Shown piece after piece: positions 5,610 to 14,097 of a stretch of DNA of 37,513 bases. The stretch comes from CAZIKB01 sp964539665. GTDB taxonomy: Bacteria; Zhuqueibacterota; Zhuqueibacteria; Oceanimicrobiales; Oceanimicrobiaceae. The position numbers and the translations under genes are program-made. How positions within the stretch are numbered: position 1 is the first letter of the stretch; every line of letters begins with the position of its first letter. The stretch covers positions 1-37,513 of the forward strand of contig CAZIKB010000060.1 of NCBI GenBank assembly GCA_964539665.1. The letters run 5' to 3'. Under the pieces are notes generated by a model. That model did no database searches. It was not told where the DNA came from and worked only from the letters and a program-made list of their open reading frames with translations.

Positions 5610-8291
5610 ATGATAACAGCAATGAATTTACTGAAAAAAGTAAACAATTATCCATTTGTCTATCTCATTTTATTTCTTATTTTATTTTCAATTATTAGTA
5701 AGTTATCCACACCTAATTTATTTAAAACAAAAATATTAACCGATAATTCGAACATTGAAATAAACGATGGGCAGAATAAGCTGCCTTCTGATTGGGCCTG
5801 GATGCAGCGGACCTTTCCTCATTGGCAGGCCGATAAAACTGCCCACCTTGACGCTTTGAGAACTGCTCAACAAATGCGAGCAGAGGCAAAATCATCCAAT
5901 ATTTTATTAAAGCAATCTCATGGAATAAACAATGATGTTGAGTGGGAGTTTGCCGGGCCCGCCAATATTGGTGGGCGTGTGGTAGATATCGAGTTTGATC
6001 CAAAAAATCCTGCCACTGTTTATGCGGCGGCAGCTACGGGCGGAGTGTTTAAATCAATGGATACTGGTAAGACCTGGCTACCAATTTTCGATGAGCAGAC
6101 TGTCCTGACTATTGGCGATATCGGGGTAGACCCGGTCAATCCACAAATTGTTTACGTCGGCACGGGTGAAGCCAATGGCGGACACAATAATTTCCCGGGC
6201 GGTGGAGTGTATAAATCCACTAACGGCGGCCAATCCTGGCAGTTGATGGGATTGGAAAATACCGCCTCCATCGGCCGAATTTTAGTTGATCCTTTAAATC
6301 CTCAAAGAGTATTTGTTGCAGCAGTAGGTTCATATTTCCAGCCAAATCCTGAACGAGGTATCTTTAGAAGCGAGGATGGCGGTTTGAGCTGGTCAAATGT
6401 TTTATTCATTTCAGATTCTACTGGCGCCATTGATATTGTAATGAATCCGAATGAGCCTGACACCCTGTTCGCAGCTATGTGGGAGCGGGTGCATCGACCA
6501 AACAGTTCTCGCCTTTATGGTCAAACAAGTAGTATTTATAGAAGTTATGACGGCGGTGAAAACTGGGAATTACTATTAAATGGATTGCCTGATCCTTCTT
6601 TAACCCAGGTCGGTCGAATAGGTTTATCTCTTTGTTTAAGCATTCCCAATACAATTTATGCTCTTTACAATGATGGCGCAGCTTATACCGGGCTTTTCAA
6701 GACAACCAATGGAGGCGATAGTTGGACGGACATTGATCCATATAAAATAATTTCCGCAGGTACAGGTAAGCCTAAACCTTATAGCTGGTACTTTGGCCAG
6801 GTTCGGGTTCATCCATCTAATCCAAATAAAGTCTTCGTAATGGACGTCAGTTTGATGAATTCGGAAGATAGCGGAAGACGTTGGCATTTTGTGCGGGCAT
6901 CTGGTTTGCATGTAGATCACCACGCTTTGGCTTTTCATCCAATTGATCCTTCAATTATAATCGAAGGAAATGACGGCGGCATAAATGTATCGATTGACGG
7001 TGGTGACAACTGGTCCAAAGTGCTGCATCTGCCAGTTACCCAATTCTATGAAATTGGCCTTGATCAATCAAATCCGGAGCGATTATACGGCGGAACTCAG
7101 GACAATGGCACGATGCGTACCTGGACGGGTTCAATTTCTGATTGGAGAATTATTTATCCATTGGACGGATTTTATGTGGTTGTTGATCCAACGAATCCAA
7201 ATATTATCTATGCGGAATCTCAATATGGTGATCTTGGAAAATCCACAAATGGCGGTCAAATCTTTTTTCCAGCACGAAATGGCATAAATCTATCAGAAAA
7301 GACAAACTGGTCCACTCCTGTGGTTATGGATCCTGATGATCCTCAGGTGCTTTACTACGGTACCAACCGAATTTACCGTACGGAAAATGGTGCAATAAGT
7401 TGGACTCCAATTAGTCCAAATCTGACAGATGGTGTTCCCGACAAAAAATTAGGTACAGTAACAACCATTGCTGTTGCCCCGACCAATTCCGGTGTTATTT
7501 ATGCCGGCACAGATGACAGCCATGTCTGGGTGACCCGCGATAACGGGCAGGTTTGGACGGACATTTCTGCGGCGCTACCATATCGCTGGGTTACGCGTGT
7601 TGTGGTCGATCCCAAAGATGAAAATATTGCTTATGTCACTTTTTCCGGCTTAAAATGGAAAGATCCTCAACCGCATGTTTTCCGCACTACAAATATGGGT
7701 TTAGGCTGGGAAGATATCAGCAGCAATCTACCCGATGCTCCGGTCAATGCTTTTGCGGTTGATCCAATAAACACTAAGGTCTTATTCCTGGGCTCGGATG
7801 TTGGTGCGTTTGTAAGCTTTGATTTAGGGCAATCGTGGCAGCCGTTAGGGACGGGATTACCAATGGTGTCGGTTTATGACCTTAAGATTCATCCTACGGA
7901 ACACTTTCTGGTAGCAGGAACGTACGGCCGCTCTATGTATAAGCTGGATTTAACCACCCTGATACCGAATAAAGAAACACCAGAACCGTCAAGTCTGATT
8001 TCACGTTTTCAATTATGGCAAAACTATCCAAATCCGTTTAATCCAACAACTAATATTCAGATTAATATTCAAGCATTCTCTCAGAATCCTGTTCATATTC
8101 AACTAAGAATTTACACTCTCACCGGACAGCTGGTTCGGACTTTATTAAATGAAAATAAACATTCTGGAATTCATACAATTCCATGGGATGGTAAAAACCA
8201 ATCAGGTGTGAATGCTGCTTCTGGAGTATACATTTATATATTATCAGCAGAGAATGTTATGCAATCCAAGAAAATGATACTATTACGATAA
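5610..8291 (+). CDS. secreted Asp-box (BNR/VPS10-like) beta-propeller protein with FlgD-like C-terminal sorting domain
   Basis: 893 residues. A signal-anchor or signal peptide lies at ~15-36 (NYPFVYLILFLILFSIISKL). From ~110 to ~780 there are at least ten Asp-box motifs of the S/T-x-D/N-x-G-x-x-W type (KSMDTGKTW, KSTNGGQSW, RSEDGGLSW, RSYDGGENW, VSIDGGDNW and others), each in a repeat with 'P..P..VYVG'-like strands, as in sortilin/VPS10 and sialidase-like propellers. The last ~95 residues form a FlgD-type Ig-like domain starting at NYPNPFNP and ending in KKMILLR, a common C-terminal secretion/sorting module in Calditrichota and relatives. Ligand or enzymatic role is unknown; Asp-boxes alone do not imply hydrolase activity. 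The start is uncertain: two ATGs four codons apart are both conserved in the paralogue, with no clear Shine-Dalgarno. It is the first of a tandem pair. Confidence 0.88.
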   Translation: MITAMNLLKKVNNYPFVYLILFLILFSIISKLSTPNLFKTKILTDNSNIEINDGQNKLPSDWAWMQRTFPHWQADKTAHLDALRTAQQMRAEAKSSNILLKQSHGINNDVEWEFAGPANIGGRVVDIEFDPKNPATVYAAAATGGVFKSMDTGKTWLPIFDEQTVLTIGDIGVDPVNPQIVYVGTGEANGGHNNFPGGGVYKSTNGGQSWQLMGLENTASIGRILVDPLNPQRVFVAAVGSYFQPNPERGIFRSEDGGLSWSNVLFISDSTGAIDIVMNPNEPDTLFAAMWERVHRPNSSRLYGQTSSIYRSYDGGENWELLLNGLPDPSLTQVGRIGLSLCLSIPNTIYALYNDGAAYTGLFKTTNGGDSWTDIDPYKIISAGTGKPKPYSWYFGQVRVHPSNPNKVFVMDVSLMNSEDSGRRWHFVRASGLHVDHHALAFHPIDPSIIIEGNDGGINVSIDGGDNWSKVLHLPVTQFYEIGLDQSNPERLYGGTQDNGTMRTWTGSISDWRIIYPLDGFYVVVDPTNPNIIYAESQYGDLGKSTNGGQIFFPARNGINLSEKTNWSTPVVMDPDDPQVLYYGTNRIYRTENGAISWTPISPNLTDGVPDKKLGTVTTIAVAPTNSGVIYAGTDDSHVWVTRDNGQVWTDISAALPYRWVTRVVVDPKDENIAYVTFSGLKWKDPQPHVFRTTNMGLGWEDISSNLPDAPVNAFAVDPINTKVLFLGSDVGAFVSFDLGQSWQPLGTGLPMVSVYDLKIHPTEHFLVAGTYGRSMYKLDLTTLIPNKETPEPSSLISRFQLWQNYPNPFNPTTNIQINIQAFSQNPVHIQLRIYTLTGQLVRTLLNENKHSGIHTIPWDGKNQSGVNAASGVYIYILSAENVMQSKKMILLR

Positions 8292-8337
8292 GGACATAAC
8301 TTCTCCGGTTTCATTATATAGAATCAGAACAAATTCA

Positions 8338-8375
8338 GGTGAATAGTTTGAGTTTGAATCATTTTCTAACCTTTC
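8338..8375 (+). repeat. 38-bp leader repeat, copy B (upstream of second Asp-box gene)
   Basis: Exact duplicate of the segment at 5565-5602, also ending eight bases before the start codon. It sits in the 91-bp gap between the paired genes, so the second gene may have its own promoter or RNA leader rather than depend on read-through. Confidence 0.8.
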
Positions 8376-8382
8376 GAAAGCG

Positions 8383-11055
8383 ATGGTAACCTCAATGAAT
8401 CTACTGAAAAATGTAAATAATTATTCTTTCTTTTATCTCATTTTTATGCTTATTTTATTTTCAATTTTTAGTAGGTTATCCTCACCGAAGTTATTCAAGA
8501 CACAAATATTAATCGATAATTCGAACAATGAAATAAACGATGGGCAGAATAAGCTGCCTTCTGATTGGGCCTGGATGCAGAGGACCTTTCCTTATTGGCA
8601 GGCCGATAAAACTGCCCATCTTGAAGCTTTGAGAACAGCTCAATTGATGAGAAAAGAGGTAAAATCGTCAAATATTTTATTGAAGCAATCTCATGGAATA
8701 AACAATGATGTTGAGTGGGAATTTGCCGGGCCCAACAATATTGGCGGTCGTGTGGTAGATATCGAGTTTGATCCCAAAAATCCAACGACTGTCTATGCGG
8801 CAGCAGCTACGGGCGGAGTTTTTAAATCCATAGATACGGGTAAGACCTGGCTACCAATTTTTGACGAGCAGACTGTTTTGACAATTGGTGATATCGGGGT
8901 GGATCCAGTCAATCCAGAAATTGTTTACGTTGGTACTGGTGAAGCCAATGGCGGACACAATAATTTCCCGGGCGGTGGGGTGTATAAATCCACTGACGGC
9001 GGGCAATCCTGGCAGTTGATGGGGTTGGAGAATACCGCATCCATTGGCCGCATTTTAGTCGATCCTTTAAATCCTCAAAGAGTGTTTGTTGCCGCAGTAG
9101 GTTCATATTTCCAGCCAAATCCTGAACGAGGTATCTTTAGAAGCAAGGATGGCGGTTTGAGTTGGTCAAATGTTCTATTCATTTCAGATTCAACTGGCGC
9201 AATTGATATTGTGATGAATCCGAACGAACCAGACACTTTATTAGCAGCTATGTGGGAGCGGGTACGTCGACCAAACAGTTCTCACCTTTATGGTCAGACA
9301 AGCGGTATTTACCGTAGTTTTAACGGCGGTGAAAACTGGGAGTTGCTATCAAATGGATTGCCTGATCCCACAATAACCCAGGTAGGTCGAATTGGTCTAG
9401 CTCTTTGTGCAGGAAGACCCAATATAATTTATTCTCTTTACAATGATGGTGCCGATTATACCGGTCTCTACAAAACAATTGATGGCGGCGATACTTGGCT
9501 GGATGTTGATCCCGATAAGGAGATTTCTGAAGGGACGCGTCAATTTAGTTGGTACTTTGGACAGGTTCGGGTTCATCCAACTAATTCGAATAAAGTTTTT
9601 GCCATGGATGTCAGTCTGATGATTTCGGAGAATAGCGGAGAAAATTGGACAATTGCACATTCTTCAGGCTTGCATGTGGATCACCATGCTTTGGCATTTC
9701 ACCCGGTTGATCCTGAATTTATTATTGAAGGAAACGATGGCGGCATAAATATATCGACAAACGGCGGCGGTAATTGGACAAAAGTAAGTAGATTACCAGT
9801 TACCCAATTTTATGAAATTGGCCTTGACCAATCAAATCCGCAGCGATTATACGGCGGAACCCAGGACAATGGCACGATGCGTACTTTGACTGGTTCTGTT
9901 TTTGACTGGGGGAAAATATTTGGTGGTGACGGATTTTATGTCATAGTTGATCCAACGGATCCAAATATTATCTATGCCGAATCTCAATTTGGTGCTCTTG
10001 CAAAATCCACAAATGGAGGCCAATTATTTTTTCCGGCACGTACTGGCATAAATCTATCAGAAAAGACAAACTGGTCAACTCCTGTGGTAATGGATCCTGA
10101 AGATTCTCAGGTGCTTTATTATGGTACCAGCCGCATTTACCGTACAGAAAATGGTGCAGCAAGTTGGACTCCAATTAGTCCAAATCTGACAGATGGTAGT
10201 CCAGGCAAAAGATTAGGTACAGTGACAACCATAGCTGTTGCTCCGACAAATTCCGGTGTTATCTATGCCGGCACAGATGACAGCCATGTTTGGGTGACGA
10301 ACGATACCGGACAGGTCTGGACAGATATTTCAGCAGTTTTACCATATCGCTGGGTTACGCGTGTTGTGGTCGATCCCAAAGATGAAAATATAGCATATGT
10401 TACTTTTTCAGGACTAAAATGGAAAGATCCACAATCCCATGTTTTCCGAACTGAAAATATGGGTTTGGATTGGCAAGATATCAGCGGCAATCTGCCCGAT
10501 GCCCCGGTGAATGCTCTTGCAGTAGACGCCATTGACACTAAAGTCTTGTACCTGGGCTCGGATGTAGGCGCTTTTGTTAGTTTTGATTCAGGACAATCCT
10601 GGCAGCCGTTAGGGACAGGATTGCCAATGGTGTCGGTTTATGACCTTAAGATCCATCCAACGGAACATTTTTTAGTAGCAGGGACACACGGACGTTCTAT
10701 GTACAAGCTGGATTTATCGAGTCTGGTAACGACCGTTGAAGCGCCAGAACCGTTAAATGTGGTTTCAGGTTTTGAATTAATGCAGAATTATCCCAATCCG
10801 TTTAATCCTGCTACAAATATTCAATTTACTATTCCTGCTTCTGTTCAGAATCCGGAGCAGGTTCATTTAAAGATTTTCTCTCTCACCGGCCAGTTGGTGC
10901 GGACGCTATTGAGTGAAATAAAACAATCTGGAGTTTACACAATTAAGTGGTATGGCACAAGCGATTCGGGTGTAAGCGTTGGTTCTGGAGTATACATTTA
11001 TCAGTTAATAACAGAATCCACAATTCAAACAAAGAAAATGATACTATTACGATAG
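8383..11055 (+). CDS. secreted Asp-box beta-propeller protein, tandem paralogue of the preceding gene
   Basis: 890 residues, with the same order of parts as the gene at 5610-8291: N-terminal hydrophobic segment, a conserved 'LPSDWAWMQRTFP' region, an Asp-box propeller from ~110 to ~780 and a C-terminal FlgD-like domain (MQNYPNPFNPATN ... KKMILLR). By eye about four of five residues are identical through the propeller, while the linker before the sorting domain and the sorting domain itself differ more. Both frames are intact, so both copies are likely functional. Differences cluster in loops such as residues ~375-430, where one copy has KIISAGTGKPKPYS and the other KEISEGTRQFS, which could give different ligand preference. 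Probable surface or extracellular location. Confidence 0.88.
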   Translation: MVTSMNLLKNVNNYSFFYLIFMLILFSIFSRLSSPKLFKTQILIDNSNNEINDGQNKLPSDWAWMQRTFPYWQADKTAHLEALRTAQLMRKEVKSSNILLKQSHGINNDVEWEFAGPNNIGGRVVDIEFDPKNPTTVYAAAATGGVFKSIDTGKTWLPIFDEQTVLTIGDIGVDPVNPEIVYVGTGEANGGHNNFPGGGVYKSTDGGQSWQLMGLENTASIGRILVDPLNPQRVFVAAVGSYFQPNPERGIFRSKDGGLSWSNVLFISDSTGAIDIVMNPNEPDTLLAAMWERVRRPNSSHLYGQTSGIYRSFNGGENWELLSNGLPDPTITQVGRIGLALCAGRPNIIYSLYNDGADYTGLYKTIDGGDTWLDVDPDKEISEGTRQFSWYFGQVRVHPTNSNKVFAMDVSLMISENSGENWTIAHSSGLHVDHHALAFHPVDPEFIIEGNDGGINISTNGGGNWTKVSRLPVTQFYEIGLDQSNPQRLYGGTQDNGTMRTLTGSVFDWGKIFGGDGFYVIVDPTDPNIIYAESQFGALAKSTNGGQLFFPARTGINLSEKTNWSTPVVMDPEDSQVLYYGTSRIYRTENGAASWTPISPNLTDGSPGKRLGTVTTIAVAPTNSGVIYAGTDDSHVWVTNDTGQVWTDISAVLPYRWVTRVVVDPKDENIAYVTFSGLKWKDPQSHVFRTENMGLDWQDISGNLPDAPVNALAVDAIDTKVLYLGSDVGAFVSFDSGQSWQPLGTGLPMVSVYDLKIHPTEHFLVAGTHGRSMYKLDLSSLVTTVEAPEPLNVVSGFELMQNYPNPFNPATNIQFTIPASVQNPEQVHLKIFSLTGQLVRTLLSEIKQSGVYTIKWYGTSDSGVSVGSGVYIYQLITESTIQTKKMILLR

Positions 11056-11077
11056 CATCAAATTAACCTTTATTTAC

Positions 11078-11121
11078 TTGACAAAAAGCCTTGACTCTCT
11101 GTATTTAAAAACATAAATTTG
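11078..11121 (+). promoter_or_regulatory. candidate promoter for nth
   Basis: TTG at 11091-11093 is followed after 20 bases by TAAATTTG (11114-11121), which fits the Bacteroidota housekeeping consensus TTG-N19-21-TAnnTTTG. An overlapping sigma70-like alternative is TTGACA (11078-11083) with TATTTA (11102-11107) at 18 bases. It lies about 45 bases before the nth start. This is pattern match only. Confidence 0.4.
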
Positions 11122-11165
11122 CTGAAATTAATCACTACATTTTAGATAGATAACGGTCATTAAAA

Positions 11166-11792
11166 TTGTCCAAAGCCTTCTTAGAAATTTTAGAAAGACT
11201 CGACAAAGCCTATCCTGAAGCCCGCCTGGAACTTAATTTTACTACCCCGTTTGAGTTGTTGATTGCCACCATATTAGCCGCCCAATGTACTGATGAGCGC
11301 ATCAATAAAGTTACAAAAAACTTGTTTATCAAATATGCAGGACCCGCTAATTATTTGGCTGTTGATATCTCCGAATTGGAAGAGGATATCCGGTCAACCG
11401 GTTTTTATCGCAATAAAGCAAAAAGCGTTGTTGCGTGCTGTAAAACTTTGATAGAAGAACACAACGGTGAACCGCCTGGTACCGTTGAGGAATTAACAAA
11501 ATTACCAGGTGTAGGGCGAAAAACAGCCAATATTGTTTTAGCAAATTCTATGGGCATACCGGCTATTGGTGTTGATACCCATACTGTGCGGGTACCCAAT
11601 CGACTGGGATTGATAAATACAAAAGCGCCGGATAAAATCGAAGCAAAACTATGTGAATTGTTACCCAGAGAAAAGTGGCATCGAAGTAATTTATTAATTC
11701 AGTGGCATGGCCGCTATATTTGTCAGGCGAAAAAACCTGTATGCGGCCAATGCGTGGTATATGATTTGTGTCCATGGCCTGAAAAGAACTAA
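11166..11792 (+). CDS. nth: endonuclease III, DNA glycosylase/AP lyase
   Basis: 208 residues, typical family length. It removes oxidised pyrimidines and cleaves the abasic strand in base-excision repair. The helix-hairpin-helix LPGVGRKTANIVL carries the catalytic Lys119, and the catalytic Asp is Asp137 in GVDTHTVRV. The C-terminal [4Fe-4S] cluster ligands are Cys186, Cys193, Cys196 and Cys202 with the standard C-X6-C-X2-C-X5-C spacing. The N-terminal 'ELNFTTPFELLIATILAAQCTDERINKVT' region is characteristic. The start is TTG at 11166; it gives an N-terminus aligned with known Nth proteins, and no ATG is near. The following small gene begins 41 bases downstream and may be co-transcribed. Confidence 0.95.
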   Translation: MSKAFLEILERLDKAYPEARLELNFTTPFELLIATILAAQCTDERINKVTKNLFIKYAGPANYLAVDISELEEDIRSTGFYRNKAKSVVACCKTLIEEHNGEPPGTVEELTKLPGVGRKTANIVLANSMGIPAIGVDTHTVRVPNRLGLINTKAPDKIEAKLCELLPREKWHRSNLLIQWHGRYICQAKKPVCGQCVVYDLCPWPEKN

Positions 11793-11833
11793 TTAAATAA
11801 AGCAATTAAAAGTAAGAAATAAGGGAAATATTC

Positions 11834-12238
11834 ATGGATAAAGTAAATGAGTTTGAGGAGCATGCAGACAATCCGGGAGATTCAGAGAGACCTCCAAGTT
11901 CGCCCTTAGCTGATATCATTTCAGTTGAAACGGTTATCAATGTTTTAATTCAAAAGGGACTGTGTACTCCAGAAGAACTTTTTGAAGAAGAACGGAAACT
12001 TCGCGAATACAATAGCAAGGTTAAAGATATTTCCATCGTGAATACCAGCCACCTCTCCGACTCCAAAAGTGAAGAAAAATCTCGACGGCAAAAGCAAAAA
12101 TGGCTAAAACGTAAAATGAGCAAACGCCGTTGGACAAGAAGATTGGGCACAAAATTTTTGGGCTGGCAATGGAAAAAAGTAAAAACTGACAAACAATCGG
12201 TGCACATTGAGAATTTTGAAAACAATACTATCCAATAG
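11834..12238 (+). CDS. hypothetical small protein with acidic N-terminus and strongly basic C-terminus
   Basis: 134 residues, not recognised. An acidic, Pro/Ser-rich N-terminal tail (residues 1-28) is followed by a short helical unit 'ISVETVINVLIQKGLCTPEELFEEERKLREYN' that resembles the helical hairpins seen in many small regulatory or scaffold proteins. Then comes a very basic stretch at ~80-118 (RRQKQKWLKRKMSKRRWTRR and following) that could bind nucleic acid or acidic lipids. A GGGA purine tract lies 8-9 bases before the ATG. It follows nth closely on the same strand. Codon usage looks like that of its neighbours. Function cannot be assigned. Confidence 0.65.
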   Translation: MDKVNEFEEHADNPGDSERPPSSPLADIISVETVINVLIQKGLCTPEELFEEERKLREYNSKVKDISIVNTSHLSDSKSEEKSRRQKQKWLKRKMSKRRWTRRLGTKFLGWQWKKVKTDKQSVHIENFENNTIQ

Positions 12239-12660
12239 CCCAGTTCGTCATTGCATATTATCCTGACCTGAAAGCAAATGTAAATTTTATTCGATTACAG
12301 GGCGAGCAGGAATATTTGGATTTCAGTAGCGTATTTATTGTGAAGTGATTGAGGGGACCGATGCGGCGCCTCAAGTTGGTTTTTCATGGAATTAGAAATT
12401 CTTTCCAAAACTCAAATCATAACTCTTAAAAATAAGAATATTATTGAGGTTATTTCTTAAAAGTAAGAAAATCAACAGGACCTACGTGTGACTGATTTTA
12501 TTATGAAAGATAATTATTAAAATATCAATAGTTTAGAGTTTGGTGTGTTATAATACAAAGCTAATAATTTGGCATGCAATTTGATAATAAATAAACGTTG
12601 TATTTAGTTTTAAATTGATGTAATATAGCAATAAGTGTTTTTTTAACCTGAGGAGGCATT
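12239..12660. other. 422-bp intergenic region upstream of gdhA
   Basis: AT-rich with no credible open reading frame. A perfect TATAAT at 12549-12554 could be the -10 element of the gdhA promoter, but no good -35 box lies 16-18 bases upstream. AGGAGG at 12651-12656, four bases before the ATG, is the strongest ribosome-binding site in the window and suggests high expression of the dehydrogenase. Confidence 0.45.
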
Positions 12661-14022
12661 ATGTCAGAATTCGTCCAAAATTTAATGGCTGATGTTAAAG
12701 CAAAGAATCCATGCGAGCCAGAATTCCATCAAGCTGTGGAAGAAGTAGCTGAATCTTTAGCTCTTGTATTGGATAGGCATCCAGAATATCGTTCGGCTAA
12801 AATATTGGAAAGAATTATTGAACCTGAGCGTGTAATTATGTTTCGAGTACCCTGGTTGGACGATCAAGGAATAGTACAAGTTAATCGTGGATTCCGCATT
12901 GAAATGAACAGTGCAATTGGCCCTTACAAAGGAGGATTACGTTTCCACCCATCGGTAAATTTAGGAATTTTAAAATTTCTGGCCTTTGAACAAGTGTTCA
13001 AAAATAGTCTCACTACATTACCAATGGGCGGCGGCAAAGGCGGATGTGATTTTGATCCAAAAGGAAAAAGTGATAATGAAGTTATGCGTTTTTGTCAAAG
13101 TTTCATGACTGAATTGCAACGGCATATTGGTCCGAATACAGACGTACCAGCAGGTGATATTGGCGTGGGTGGAAGGGAAATTGGATTTTTATTTGGCCAG
13201 TATAAAAAAATTCGAAATGAATTTACTGGAGTTTTAACCGGTAAAGGTTTAAATTGGGGCGGTTCACTTATTCGACCAGAAGCTACTGGCTACGGGGCTG
13301 TCTATTTTGCAGCAGAAATGATTGCCACAAAAGGAGAATCTTTGCAAGGAAAAACTTGCCTGGTTTCTGGTAGTGGCAATGTTGCACAATACTCTGTAGA
13401 AAAAATTAATCAACTCGGCGGAAAAGCGGTTTCATTGTCAGATTCCAGCGGTTATATTTATGATGACGAAGGTATCTCTTCGGAAAAATTACAATTTGTT
13501 ATGGAATTAAAAAACATTCGTCGTGGAAGAATTAAAGAATATGCTGAGAAATATTCAAGTGCAGTTTATACTCCTCTTGATCCAGCATCTGATTTTAATC
13601 CGTTATGGAATCATAAAGCTGCGTGTGCATTCCCAAGTGCGACGCAGAATGAAATCAACGGTAAAGATGCACAGAATCTACTGAATAACGGTGTCTACGT
13701 AGTCAGTGAAGGCGCAAATATGCCAACCACCCTGGATGGTGTGAAGTTGTTCCTTGACGCAGGTATTCTTTACGGTCCTGGCAAAGCAGCAAATGCTGGT
13801 GGCGTGGCTGTTTCCGGACTGGAAATGACACAGAACAGTATGCGCTTACCCTGGGCCAGAGAAGAAGTTGACCAGCGTCTCCAGCAGATTATGAAGAATA
13901 TTCATAAAACTTGCGTTGATGTTACAGAGCGTTTTGATACTCCCGGGAATTATGTGAATGGCGCAAACATCGGCGGCTTTCTCAAAGTGGCGGATGCCAT
14001 GCTCGATCAGGGCGTTGTTTAA
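12661..14022 (+). CDS. gdhA: glutamate dehydrogenase, probably NADP-dependent, hexameric type
   Basis: 453 residues, the usual length of the hexameric ~450-residue class. It interconverts 2-oxoglutarate plus ammonium and L-glutamate, linking carbon and nitrogen metabolism in the cytoplasm. Conserved catalytic residues are visible: Lys90 (GPYKGGLRF), Lys114, Lys126 within LPMGGGKGG, and the catalytic Asp166 in PAGDIGVGGREIG. The Rossmann nucleotide loop is GSGNVA at 237-242. The end of the second strand reads SDSSG (260-264), without the acidic residue that normally rejects the 2'-phosphate, so NADP(H) use and a biosynthetic role are favoured. The gene has its own strong Shine-Dalgarno and is closed by an intrinsic terminator, so it is a single-gene transcription unit. 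Confidence 0.95.
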   Translation: MSEFVQNLMADVKAKNPCEPEFHQAVEEVAESLALVLDRHPEYRSAKILERIIEPERVIMFRVPWLDDQGIVQVNRGFRIEMNSAIGPYKGGLRFHPSVNLGILKFLAFEQVFKNSLTTLPMGGGKGGCDFDPKGKSDNEVMRFCQSFMTELQRHIGPNTDVPAGDIGVGGREIGFLFGQYKKIRNEFTGVLTGKGLNWGGSLIRPEATGYGAVYFAAEMIATKGESLQGKTCLVSGSGNVAQYSVEKINQLGGKAVSLSDSSGYIYDDEGISSEKLQFVMELKNIRRGRIKEYAEKYSSAVYTPLDPASDFNPLWNHKAACAFPSATQNEINGKDAQNLLNNGVYVVSEGANMPTTLDGVKLFLDAGILYGPGKAANAGGVAVSGLEMTQNSMRLPWAREEVDQRLQQIMKNIHKTCVDVTERFDTPGNYVNGANIGGFLKVADAMLDQGVV

Positions 14023-14046
14023 TATTTCCTAATATTTTAGTATAAT

Positions 14047-14078
14047 CGGAGTAGTATTTTTGCTACTCCGTTTTTTTT
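14047..14078 (+). terminator. Rho-independent terminator of gdhA
   Basis: CGGAGTAG (14047-14054) pairs perfectly with CTACTCCG (14063-14070) around an 8-base loop, followed directly by eight T residues (14071-14078). It lies 25 bases after the gdhA stop codon. Confidence 0.9.
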
Positions 14079-14097
14079 GTTTTTAAATAGAAATAAA

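Noticed and set aside
5610..11055. Asp-box repeats considered as a sialidase or other glycoside hydrolase
   Set aside because: Asp-boxes are structural; the sialidase Arg triad and Tyr/Glu pair could not be recognised, so no enzymatic function is claimed.
14077..14097. Upstream TTG start for the receiver/PPDK-like protein
   Set aside because: It lies within the T-run of the gdhA terminator; the ATG at 14098 is the plausible start.
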